This document shows positions 22,765 through 33,170 of a stretch of DNA of 64,000 nucleotides, piece by piece. Position numbers and translations under genes: made by a program. Source of the stretch: Adiantum capillus-veneris (taxonomy: Eukaryota > Streptophyta > Polypodiopsida > Polypodiales > Pteridaceae); the NCBI GenBank assembly GCA_014529385.2, contig CM043943.1:156546747-156610746 (forward strand), read 5' to 3'. The notes beneath the pieces are model-generated. The model did no database searches. It was not told the origin of the DNA and was given only the letters and a program-made list of their open reading frames with translations. Numbering within the stretch: the stretch's first letter is position 1; each line of letters begins with the position of its first letter.

Positions 22765-23784
22765 CTACTTGTCTTCAAGTACTTCCCTAATGAAGTGATA
22801 TTTCACATCAATATGCTTAGTCTTCGAATGGAACACTGGATTCTTTGCCAATTGTATAGCACTTTGACTATCACAATATAACTCTAGCATATCTACTTTG
22901 ATTACCAAGTCTGCTACCAATCTACCAAGCCAAATAGCTTCTTTGCATGCCTCATTTGCTGCAACATACTCAGCTTCTGTAGTAGACTGCGTAACACAAT
23001 CTTGTAATCGAGATCGCCATGATATGGCACCTCCAGCCAATGTAAAGACATAGCCTGATGTAGATCTCCTCTTATCCAAGTCTCTTGCATAATCTGAGTC
23101 AGTGTATCCTCTGAAACTCAAATCTTGACTACCATAGCATATGCGCATACTCTTTGTATGTTTTAAGTATCTCATGATACCTTTCACTGCCTCCCAATGT
23201 TTCTTGCCAGGATTTGACATATATCTGCTAACCACTCCCACTGCAAATGCAATATCCGGATGTGTAGCAATCATTGCATACATCAAACTACCCACTGCAG
23301 ACGCGTATGGAATCTTATCCATTTCAACCTTTTCTTCCTCAGACACATGACAATCTTGTTTGCTAAGTTTCACATATGGTGGCAATGGAACACTCAATGC
23401 CTTTCCCTTCTCCATATTGAAACGTTGCAAAACCTTGTCAATATACTCTGTTTGAGATAACCAAATCAACTTCTTTGATCTGTCTCTCTCAATGCGCATA
23501 CCAAGTATATGACTTGCCTCACCCATGTCTTTCATGTCAAACGATTTTGCCATCTTTGACTTCAAAGTTGAAATTTCTTCCAAGTGTTTGCCAGCAATCA
23601 ACATGTCATCCACATACAAAATAAGGATCAACCAACTGCCATCCTTAGCCTTCTTTGTATATAGACAGTGATCGTACTCACTACGTTTGTAGCCTTGAGA
23701 AAGCATAAACTGGTGGAAATTATGGTACCATGCCCGCGGTGATTGTTTTAAGCCATAAAGACTCTGCAACAACTGGCATACCAA
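22765..23784 (-). pseudogene. Copia RT C-terminus and RNase H
   Basis: 339 codons open. RT motifs are LYGLKQSPRAWY, ILYVDDMLIAG (intact YVDD) and HILGMRIERDR. RNase H/connection motifs are YASAVGSLMYAM, HPDIAFAVGVVSRY, GYTDSDYARD, RSTSGYVFTL, STTEAEYVAANEACKEAIWL and LYCDSQSAIQL. The frame ends with a TAG at 22765-22767 after FIREVLEDK; related coding sequence seems to run on for about 25 codons beyond it. Best-preserved part of the element. Confidence 0.9.
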
Positions 23785-24816
23785 ATCTTCCTTGCCTTTC
23801 TCAACAAACCCTTATGGCTGCTGCATGTAAATTTCCACATCTAAATCACCATGCAAGAACGTTGTCTTGACATCCATTTGGTGCAACACCAAATCCAATA
23901 TAGCAACCAATGCAAGAAAGCATCTCAATGTAGTCATCTTGACCACTGGAGAGAAGACTTCATCAAAGTCAATGCCTTGTTCTTGCTTAAAGCCCTTGGC
24001 AACAAGCCTTGCTTTGTACTTTGGCTGATTATCATGAGCGGTGATCTTATACCTGTAAACCCATTTACAAGGTAGAGCCTTTTTGCCCTGTGGTAATTTA
24101 ATTAGCTTCCATGTCTGGTTTTTATGCAGAGCCGTCATCTCTGATTGCATGGCCAACTGCCATTTCTTCGAGTCAACCACTTGTAATGCTTCCTTGTAAC
24201 AAGATGGTTCTCCGCAATCTGTGAGCATGACATAATTTAGAGATGGCACATAACGATCAGGTGGTTTGGAGACACGCTCAGAGCGTCTCACCACAACTGA
24301 TTCTGCCTCTCTAGCCACTATAGGCTGTTCCTGAGCCTGACCATGCTGTCTTGATGTGATAGCACTAGGTCCATCTTCCCTGAAGAAAACTCTTCTGATC
24401 TCCTCTGTATTCTCTGGCTTAGAGTGAAACTTGGGTTCATTGAAATGCACATCATTGCTACGAATAAGTTTTATGGACTCAAGATCCCAAAGCCAGTAAC
24501 CCATCTCGCCCGATTCTCCGTAGCCAAGAAATATACACTTCTTGCTCTTTGGTTCTAACTTATTCTTGAACTCCTTAGGAATATGGCTATAAGCTTCACA
24601 ACAAAAGACTCTGAGATGCTTATACGAAGGTGCCTTGCCTATCCATAGCATCTCGGCCACTGCACTCTTATCTAGAACCCTACTAGGAGACCTGTTGATC
24701 AAATGGATTGTTGTAGCCACTGCTTTCGCCCAAAATCCATCAGGCAACTCAACATTTGACAACATGCTTCTAACCTTCTCTTGTATGGTCCTATTCATAC
24801 GTTCTGCAACCCCATT
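23785..24816 (-). pseudogene. Copia integrase C-terminus and RT N-terminus
   Basis: Starts just after a stop in PYNPS*NGVAER. The Glu of the integrase triad is present in NGVAERMNRTIQEK. Then come ELPDGFWAKAVATTIHLINR, the copia GKAPSYKHLRVF block and KCIFLGYGESGEMGYWLW. RT opens with WQLAMQSEMTALHKNQTW, KWVYRYKITAHDNQPKYKAR, LVAKGFKQEQGIDFDEVFSP and HQMDVKTTFLHGDLDVEIYM. An in-frame stop at 23812 replaces the usual Glu-Gly after QQP. Confidence 0.9.
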
Positions 24817-25472
24817 CTATGAAGGATTATATGGTGCAGTAAGTTCTCGCTTAATCCCTTTTGCTTCACAAAAGTCTTGAAAAGCTTTGGAAACGTACTC
24901 TCCACCATTGTTAGTTCTCAAGCACTTCAGCTTCTGACCACTTTGATTCTCCACAAGTTGCAAGAATGTCTTAAAGACCTTGAGCACCTCATCCTTGTGC
25001 TTCAAGAAGTAAACCCATACTTTGCGAGAATAGTCATCTATGAATGTACAAAAGTACGCTGCTCCCCCTAGTGACAAACTAGGCATTCGTCTGCATAGAT
25101 CACTGCGCACAAGAGCTAACCGTTCGTCCCTACGATTCCTCTTTGATATGTGCGGTTCCTGTGTTTGCTTACCATAAACACAATGCTCACAAAACTCGAA
25201 ATCTTGAAATGAAAAGCCAGGCAAATAACCATAATGAGAAAGTTTTCCATTCATCTTTTTGACATATGTCCCAGCCTACGATGCCACAGTGACACACTTG
25301 GCTGCTCAATCACATTAATTACATGGTTTTTAACCTTTGAAACATGTAAAGTGTACAGAGTTCCTGACTTGCTGCCATGTGCTACAGTCATCGAACCTTT
25401 GTAGATCTTCCAAGAGTTGTTCCCAAAGACTTTCACATAACCCGCATCATCCAACTTCCCTGTACTGATCAA
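24817..25472 (-). pseudogene. Copia integrase N-terminus
   Basis: The HHCC zinc module is split by a frameshift near 25251: LWHRRLGHMSKR in one frame, FCEHCVYGKQ in the next. The catalytic core begins RSDLCRRMPSLSLGGAAYFC and continues FIDDYSRKVWVYFLKHKDEV. The second catalytic Asp is changed: RTNNGGEY in place of R[ST]DNGGEY. This is a substitution of an essential residue, so the enzyme would be inactive even without the stops. Confidence 0.85.
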
Positions 25473-25478
25473 GCTCTT

Positions 25479-26159
25479 TCAAATTGCTGGAACATGTCTG
25501 ACATTCTTGAGCCATAAAGAAGAGCCATTCTGAAACTTCAACTGCACATCTCCCACTCCAAGTATGTCACAAACCTGCTCATTGCCAAGTCTGACATAAT
25601 CTTTAGTAGTCACATATGATGTAAACCACTCTTTGTGCGGAGAAACATGTAAAGATGCCCATGAGTCGATAATCCAATCACTCATAGCATGTCCATCCTC
25701 TGCAGTTAAGAAAACAGAATCAAGATTGCTTGTGAGGAAGATGTCACCAGCTGCGATACCAGAATCACTGTCTAAACCAGATCCTGTGACATTCACCTCT
25801 TCAATCTTCACTGAACTCTTCTTTTCATCTTGCTCAGAACTCTTTGTTTTGCCTTTTTCTTGTTTCCACTTCGTACAGTCTCTCTTCATGTGACCCTTCT
25901 TGCCACAATGGTAGCATTCTATGTCATCCTTTGACTTTGAGTCACGAGACTTACTTCGGTTTTGTGTCTTCTTACCCTTCTTCTCTTTAGACTGTTGTCT
26001 CCTTCGAACGACCAAAGCACTATTGCCTTTGCCTTTGTCAATGTTCTTCTTGTTTACTTCCTCTGTGAGCAAGCTGGCTTCTACATTGGCACTTGTAAGA
26101 CCTTCTGGCGCGACCGAATTACTTAACTCTGTACGAAAAGTATCCCAACTCTCTGGCAA
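25479..26159 (-). pseudogene. Copia gag C-terminus and protease
   Basis: 226 codons open, starting LPESWDTFRTEL. A Lys-rich region is followed by an intact zinc knuckle CYHCGKKGHMKRDC. The protease has WIIDSWASLHVSPHKEWF, where the universal DSG is DSW, so the active site is damaged. Ends QNGSSLWLKNVRHVPAI and a stop before the usual N-L-I-S. Confidence 0.85.
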
Positions 26160-26627
26160 AGTGATTAAGAGAAATAGCCTTCACTGAATCTGGAAAGACT
26201 ATCTCCTGTGTTGTTAACTGACTGAAAATTGTGTGAAATTCATTCGGATGATTTGACATAGCTGTCCTTCCTTCATCTTCAAATCCACCAATTTCTTGAG
26301 CCAGTAAATCTGAGAAGCAGCACTTTGTTTCTCGTACATACCACATAGCTTTTGCCATACGCCATACGCTGTAGTCTCTTCTGCTACGTTGAAGTAAACA
26401 TTTTATGCCAGTGTCAGCATGATTGTGGAAGAAGCTAACTCGTCAAGCTCTTCCCACTCATCTTCAGCCATACCTTCTGGTCTCTCCCCTTTGAGCTTCA
26501 GTGGCTTCACTTGTTTTTTCTGCACCAAAACTTGCCAAATCTGCTTCTTCCAGAATGGAAAGTTTGTGCCATCCATCTTCTTTATGTTGTAAAGAGTCTT
26601 ACTTTGAGAAGATGCCATATCTGCCAA
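26160..26627 (-). pseudogene. Copia gag N-terminus
   Basis: Opens MADMASSQSKTLYNIKKMDG, then NFPFWKKQIWQVLVQKKQV, the usual copia gag start with W..W spacing. A stop at 26403 ends the first frame after STIMLTLA. The rest (GVWQKLCGMYEKQSAASQ and a PDSVKAISLN block) is spread over two more frames. The region 26628-27675 is the untranslated leader with no coding signal. Confidence 0.8.
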
Positions 26628-27663
26628 ACTATTTACTTCTGGGAAAAATCCGGCAGAGTTTCCCCTGTAAATTGGCCTCTGTACACAGTAAACAAGCTGT
26701 AAACAACAAGCTGAACACCTTTCCTCAGGAACTGTCAGTATTTTGGAAAAATTTTGACAGAGTCTCCCTTGTAAACTGAGCTATGAGAACCAAAAGATAG
26801 CTCAAAAACAATCATAAATAGCTGACCAGTGACACTCTGAAAATCTCTGTAATATGCTGTCCTGTAAGCATACACTGTCTCCTGTCTGGGCGATCACAGA
26901 ACCTGTATCTGTCTCAAGACTGAACCCTGAACAATGCCTCAACGGCCTGAAGCATAAGATGCAATCCGGTGTCTACACAAAGTCATACATCCTATGGGAT
27001 AAAAATCACCGAAGAGGATACGCGTAGAGGGGAAGTCCAGCAACCTAATCCACCTCACACTGGGTAACCCAGCCCCCACTGCTCGGCTTCAAAAAACCTC
27101 ACACACGACCCTCACAGATGGCTCAACAAACTGCCCAGAACTAGCATACATCCTACAATAGACCAATCACTGTGCTATGACCGCTGCGACGGTCTGTCTA
27201 CTAGCGTGACTCACAACTAGCAGACCCACAATCATAGTACATCAATCTGCAATACATGCCAGTGGTGTCAAGCCATCGTATGGCCACACCTCCCCTGGAA
27301 CCTGGCAAGCACAAGAAGTAGCAATGGAGACTGCAATATATATATATATATATATATGTGTATCTGGTCTATAGATGATGCTTTGAAGACGAATAATGAT
27401 GTATGTCGATGCCAATATCGATGCCGACCACCTCCTGCTTGCCAACCTACACAAGATGGATTTCTTTGCACTGAAATCTATCTTCTACTGTAGTGCTCAG
27501 AACGAAATTCTGAGGGCATAAACGGCTTCAAAAGGGGGGTAAAACCCCAGGTCGCCTGATGGAAACGTTCCCGGAACGCCGAGTGTGAATTTTCGAGCTC
27601 CGGATCCAGAATCTAATTGAAAAGTGCGCGTGCGCGATTACAGAAATACGCACTGAACCAACC

Positions 27664-27675
27664 TCTGATACCAAT
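27664..27675 (-). other. Primer binding site (initiator tRNA-Met type)
   Basis: On the minus strand TGGTATCAGA lies directly inside the 5' LTR, matching the 3' end complement of plant initiator tRNA-Met. Confidence 0.85.
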
Positions 27676-27904
27676 TGAAGTCGCGGAGCGGAGCGTGGAT
27701 CGACTCACACACACACACACAAAGATGCACAGGGAGCTTATACAGTACACACTATGCAGAGAACTGTGTTTGAAGGGTTATCTCCCAAAACCTTATTATC
27801 CACAAAAAGTATAAGTGAGTATATACAAAGAGTTAGTAATGAGTGAGGTAGGCGGGCGGGCGGCCATATCTGTATAAGAGGCCACTTGGGCTTTAATCCC
27901 AACA
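27676..27904 (-). repeat. Copia 5' LTR
   Basis: 229 bp, TG...CA. It pairs with 22342-22568 and is followed by the CCCTA target duplicate. Confidence 0.95.
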
Positions 27905-28019
27905 CCCTACACTAAGTTCGATCGTATTGCCTTGTGCTCAGTCGTGCCGGTGACCTCGTTGCCATGCAGGCGGTCGTTTTTTTTTTTGCGGCTCCGCAAT
28001 CGCACCTATTGAAGATTCT

Positions 28020-28365
28020 CATTGTACTTTCTTTTTTAAAATGTGTAAGACCTACTCGAACAATTGTAGTCTGGAATGCGCTAATGACAATATGTGCTCA
28101 ACAGGGCCAAGGTGATCAAGTTCTTAGCTGTTTTGAACGGCTCCAAAATGAAGGTCTCTCTCCAGATGCAGTGAATTTTCCAGCATGCTTAATGCTTGTA
28201 GTCACTTGAGCCTTGTAGATGAAGGCTACATGCACTTTGCAAGTAGGAGGAGAAAGTTTGGCATAGAGCTAGATATAGAGCACTGCACTTGCATGATTGA
28301 TCTTTTTGGGCGGGCAGCGGGACAACTCGACAAGGCAATAAAGTGGATCCAAGAATTGCCGTGAG
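28020..28365 (+). pseudogene. PPR pseudogene, 3' part
   Basis: Continues the PPR relic after the copia insertion: TIVVWNALMTICAQQGQGDQ, CFERLQNEGLSPDAVNF, then after a frameshift near 28185 SMLNACSHLSLVDEGYMHF, IELDIEHCTCMIDLFGRAAG and AIKWIQELP before a stop. The last lines are the usual end of a PPR tract, just before an E or DYW extension, which is not seen. Same orientation as 20939-22120. Confidence 0.75.
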
Positions 28366-28479
28366 AAGCCATGAGAAGGGACATGGAAGGAAGCAAGGTT
28401 CTTATCAGTGAAGCGGTACCGTTATCAACAAGACGACAATGTTGTCCAAAACTCAAAACTGCAATAAGAGCCATATTTT

Positions 28480-29010
28480 GAATTGTGTTGAAAAGTGCCC
28501 ATGTGACGATGATTTCACCTGATGATCAGTTAGATTTGTGAACAGAAAGAGATGAATGAAAATAAACTAAAGCTAAAGGCTGTTGAGCTGATTACAACTG
28601 CTGCAACTATGTAGGCTTTTGACGCCTTTCCCACACGTGCCGCTGAAGTGGACTGCATTAAATGCCAAGCTTGGCTCGTTCTAATATGACGCGGCCAGAT
28701 AAGGCCGCCTCACCCATGCATGGTTGGCCTGAGCACTGCTACAAACGCGAGGCTGCCACTTGGTTGGCCGCCCTCCTTGCTTTTTGCTACAAACGCGCCA
28801 ACGTGTTGATTTCAATACTCCGCCATATGGATAGGCCACTATAGCACAACGTAGAGATGTACATGGTTATATAAAGATAATGTACACCTCTCATTTATCC
28901 ACATGGTTCTATAAAGACTATCCACAACGTGTGATCTACTCTCGGCCAGGTATAAAAGACCTGTACACCTCTCATTTGGTCTTGTACATAACCATGATTC
29001 AAGCTATTTA
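28480..29010. other. No gene seen
   Basis: Mostly unstructured. GCTACAAACGCG occurs twice (28738 and 28788), and a TACACCTCTCATTT line recurs at 28882 and 28963. No coding signal. Confidence 0.5.
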
Positions 29011-30060
29011 TCCCCATATTTTGTCATTTATTCCCAAAATGCCCCTCAAATTTTCCAAAAACTACATAATACTCGTGGTTGTGAGAGTAATTTAAAAAAA
29101 AGATAAAACAAATGTTTGATTTTCATAAAGAGATTGATTGATATCAATACAAGATACTAATACTGGAATATGAGCTGTTTATGTAGGCTTTGGAGATGAA
29201 TTGCTTCATGATTTTTATCAATAATTGCTTGCATAAGGATTTGGAAAAATAACCAAAAAACCCCTCTAATTTGTGGGAATTCCAAGAGTACACCTCTAAT
29301 TTTAACGATCTACAAAATACCCCTACCCCTCGTTGTGATAGTAGTTTTTTAAAAAGATAAAACCAATTGTTGATTTTCATAAAAAGACTTGTTGTATATC
29401 AATACAAGATAGTAAAACTAGAATATGAGCTGTTTATGTAGGCTTTGCATATGAATTGCTTCATTATTTTAATCAATAATTGCCTATCTCTTAAAACAAA
29501 AGATCTCAATTGTCAAGTATGGATAAAGATTAGGAAAAATAACCTAAAAAACCCTTTAATTTGTGGAAATTCCAAGACAACCCCTCTAATTTTGAAAAAT
29601 TTAAAAATACCCCCATATTTTGTCATTTTTTCCCAAAATGCCCCTCGAATTTTCCATAAAATACAAAATACCCCTTGTTGTGATAGTAATTTTTTTAAAA
29701 GATAAAACAAATTGTTTATTTTCATAAAAAGACTGATTGCATATCAATATCAATACAAGATACTAAAACTAGAATATGAGCTATTTATGTAGGCTTTGGG
29801 GATGTATTGCTTCATGATTTTTATCAATAGTTTCCTTTTTTGAGAGGTTGTTTGTGTCAAATATCATGCTAGGCTATCAAAAAAAGAATCTCAATTGTCA
29901 AGAAAGGATAAAGATTTGGAAATTCCCAACATACACCTCAGATTTATAAAAAAATATCAAATCACCATCCACATTTTGTCATTAATTCCCAAAGTTCTTT
30001 TCTCATATTCTAAACATACAAAAATACCCCCGGTTGTTGAGTAAATTTCTAAAAAGATAA
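29010..30060. repeat. AT-rich tandem repeats, period about 340 bp
   Basis: Three full and one partial diverged unit. Each carries CCCATATTTTGTCAT or a variant, CCCAAAATGCCCCTC, AAAAAGATAAAAC, GATTTTCATAAA, ATATCAATACAAGATACTA, GAATATGAGC and TTTATGTAGGCTTTG. The GAATATGAGC mark occurs near 29165, 29425 and 29775. Short ORFs inside are chance. Confidence 0.8.
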
Positions 30061-30319
30061 CAAATATAAAAAGGCATTTTTGTGAGAAGTTGGACTACAA
30101 ATAACTCTAGAGTGTTTTTAGCAAAATTTTAGGATATGGCCAAATTAGATTTGCAAAAAAGAAGAAGAAGATTTGGTTCGAGAAGCAGGATTGTTAGTTA
30201 TATTTATAGTGTGGGGTAGAAGAAAAAGATAGAAATGGAGAGGGAGATAGATATATAGAGTGTCTTGGATGCCTATAAATATATGATACTGGGGTAAGCT
30301 TGGAAATTCACATATACGC

Positions 30320-31092
30320 AATTGCTTCTGCTTGATTTATTGGGCAATGTCTTCGTCACATCATTAAGCAAGGTGAGTTTATTTTTAAATACTATCGACA
30401 ATGTCCCCTTGTTGATTGATTGCCCGGTAAGATATTCGATGGTGAATCCTATGGACTATAAAGGTTGTGGTGACAGTAAGATGTTTGCCATCATTTCCCT
30501 CTGGATGGAGACATTCAAACGCAGGTGGCTAATGGTGTGCAAGTAAATCAACAGTTTCACTTTGTGCTGGATTCAACCTTGTCTTCAAGGTTTATGTTGG
30601 TCTCGCACGGCAGTGTGAATTTAGCCTCAACACCGAAGGTGGCAATTGTAGAATTGTTTGACAATTCCATTGAAGAACAAGGAGAAAGGTCTGCCGAAAT
30701 TTCATTTGGTAAGACTGATGGTTCCTTTCATGCATGTGATGAAGAAAAGACAGGCAACTTAGGTGAGGAACATAACAAAAAGACAAAAAAAGAGTAAAAT
30801 TTGAGCAAAGGAAAAAACACAGAGTATTCTAGAGTATATTGCATTGAATTACCATAAGTACCCCAAATTAAGCCGAATGATCTCTAGATGTTCAATCAAG
30901 AAGCGTATTGATGAAGTTACTCAAATATACAATGGGGACTGCATTTATGAGCTAGACACGGTGCCAGATGACGTTCCAAAAATGATGGGAATGGATCATA
31001 AGTACGATGGCCAGATCTACTGTGTGTATTCCATTATCATCGTACGACATAAAAAAGGAGTGCAATTGAGTTGTATCGAACAAAAATCTTAG
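30320..31092 (+). pseudogene. Mutator-like transposase N-terminal fragment, copy 2
   Basis: Second copy of the element at 11640-13880. 30815-31017 aligns with 11645-11845 at nucleotide level (AACACAGAGTA, CGAATGAT.TCTAG.TGTT, ACAATGG.GA.TG). It encodes LSRMISRCSIKKRIDEVTQI, then YNGDCIYELDTVPDDVPKM and GMDHKYDGQIYC. Upstream ORFs (30525-30797, acidic with EELFDNSIEE-like text) may be the N-terminal region. The HNHP, catalytic and SWIM parts are absent, so the copy is truncated near 31090. Confidence 0.5.
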
Positions 31093-31099
31093 CCTTGCC

Positions 31100-31640
31100 A
31101 TGTAATTGTGTCGCATGAACTGTAATTGTTCATCTGATATTATAATTCTTTTTTGAGGAATTCAATATATGATGGTGCCTTATGTCTTGTCGTTGTTATG
31201 CTACATCCAAAGCGTTTTTTTAAAGTGTGCATTTTAGTTTCAAAGTTCTTTTGGAATAAGAAATTGTATTAAAAAAAGCTCCCTCCAAAAAGCTTTCTAT
31301 GACTGATGCGTGAAATTTTTTTTACTTGGAAACACTTGTATAGTGAAAGGCTTAGAAAAAGCTCGCTTCAAAAGCTCCCTCAATTCCCACCCCCCTTTAT
31401 GAAACAATAACATAAAAGACACCATAGAAAGTAAAAGGAATGGGGCATCCATCGCTAACATGTGTCTACGTGTGCTTGTTGTTTCCTTGTACATTGCTAT
31501 AACAAATCCAAATAAAATGAACTCACTCAAGATGATGGTTAACTCTTGACAAAGAAAATTTGTACAATTTTATAGCGTACTAACAATATTGAATAAAATC
31601 TCATCATATAGTGAAAAAGGCTAAGTAGAAGAGGTGAGGC
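31100..31640. other. No gene seen
   Basis: AT-rich with several homopolymer T and A runs. Two AAAAGCT(C/T)(C/G)CT-like lines (31275 and 31360). No coding signal. Confidence 0.5.
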
Positions 31641-32967
31641 TTTATCTATGTATCTTTTTTATTATTAACAAATCCAAGTAGGCTTAAAGAAGATAGATCA
31701 TCACTTGCATCTTCTCTATGTGAGCTTCCACTCAAAGCATCCATCCATGATGTGTATGTATGAAGTACACCCATCCCAATGTTGTAGAGATGTGTTGCAT
31801 GGGTGATGGAGTATATCCATCCAAATGCTGTATAGACATGTTGCATGCACAATGCGTGTGTGCAAAGAGGAAAGAGAAGAGACAGAGAGGAGAGATGTCT
31901 TTGGGGTGGAACCACACTATGAAGAGAGTGTGTGTCTAGGGTTCCTTGTTATGAGAAGGATTTGAGTAATAAGTGAGTCATTGTTGTAGGTTTAGTCATC
32001 AAAGGGATGGACGCTATGGCTCTTTACCCCAATAATCTAAGGCCAATGTGGCTATAAATGGCTATCTTAAGTTAGTATGTACAATCTTGAAGCACGACAA
32101 TAGTTTCACCTTGCAACCATTAACTTGATGTAATTTGCAAATCACTTTGTAGCCAGGCGCTTTGTAAGAGCATCCATTGGGTTTTCATCAATGTGGACAA
32201 TGACAAGCTTCAATCGCTTATCCATCAATGCATCCCAAATGAGGTGATACCTCACCTCAATCTACTTTGACTTGGAGTGAAACACGAGATTCCTTGCCAA
32301 TGTAATGGCACTCTGACTATCACAATGCAAAACTAGAACCTCTTGAATGTCTAAGTCTCCATTAGATGTGCCAACCATATAGCTTCCTTCTTGGCATTCG
32401 AGGTTGCAACATACTCAGCCTCTGCAGTGGAAGAAGTACAATCTTGGAGAGATGACCTCCAAGAAATGGTTCCTCTTGCAAATATTAATATGTAGCTAGA
32501 TGTAGACCCGCATAATCTGCATCCATGTAACCAACAATAGATGCATCACTATTACCAAAGCATAAGCACTTGCTCATTGTACGCTTCATGTACCTAAGGA
32601 TATGCTTCAGTGCTATCCAATGCTACTTGGCAAGATCAACCATATATCGACTAACCACTCCCACTACAAAAGCAATGCCTAGCCTCGTAGCTACCCTGGC
32701 ATCATGAGACTACCTACAACCAAAGAATATGGCACATTTTCCATTTTTGCTCTCTCAACATCTGACTTAGGAGAATCTTCCTTGCTTGGTTCAAATATGA
32801 TGGTAGTGGGTTACTATAAGATTCCTAAGACAACTCAAGAATACCCTTTTTCCTGTCTCTCTTGATATGCATACGAAGAAAATTATTTGCATCTTCCAAA
32901 TCCATAACAAAGTTTTTGCTTATAATTGCTTCAATTTGGCAATCTCCTCTTTCCTACAATTACCATG

Positions 32968-33001
<34 letters not shown>

Positions 33002-33170
33002 AGAATGAGCAATGAACGATCGTTAAGTTTCCATGTATACAAGCATTGACTCCTTCTAAACCTCTGGGACCTCATAAAAGCATCAAACTTTTGATACCAT
33101 TGCCTTGAACTTTGGTTTAAGCCATAAAGCCCTTTTTTGAGTTTATATACGATCTCCTCATACTAGGATG
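31640..33170 (-). mobile_element. Decayed Ty1/copia 3' part (RT, RNase H, possible LTR)
   Basis: On the minus strand, fragments in several frames read KLKKGLYGL (RT, near 33150), then AEAEYVATSNAKKEAIWLAH (RNase H, near 32400) and an IRYHLIW-like end (near 32250). These match the order at 22765-23784, but the copy is far more decayed and has no usable frame. 31640-32090 may hold the 3' LTR; its ends could not be fixed. The RT end abuts Helitron sequence near 33170. Confidence 0.65.
32970..32998. repeat. (TA)n microsatellite
   Basis: About 14 TA units inside the copia relic. Confidence 0.95.

Larger units (their letters stand above)
22342..27904 (-). mobile_element. Ty1/copia retrotransposon, complete ends, dead coding region
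   Basis: Left (3') LTR 22342-22568 and right (5') LTR 27676-27904 are near-identical: about ten substitutions plus one 2-base indel by eye. Both start TGAAGTCGCGGAGCGGAGC and end CCCAACA. The flanks show a perfect 5-bp target duplication CCCTA (22337-22341 and 27905-27909). The primer site TGGTATCAGA reads on the minus strand next to the right LTR (about 27664-27674), and a purine tract (AAGTGGGAGGT on the minus strand) abuts the left LTR. Order on the minus strand is gag, protease, integrase, RT, RNase H, as in copia. Multiple stops and two mutated active-site motifs make it inactive. Confidence 0.95.

Noticed and set aside
23141-24880. Plus-strand ORFs in the copia element
   Set aside because: Antisense shadows of the copia RT and integrase.
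27660-27675. Possible tRNA gene at the TGGTATCAGA matches
   Set aside because: Only the 12-base primer site is present at this and the other sites; no cloverleaf.
29010-30060. CRISPR-like array
   Set aside because: Units are about 340 bp and diverged with no spacer structure; this is plant DNA.
31646-31917. Minus-strand ORFs near 31.7 kb
   Set aside because: Short, no motif, within probable LTR sequence of a decayed copia.
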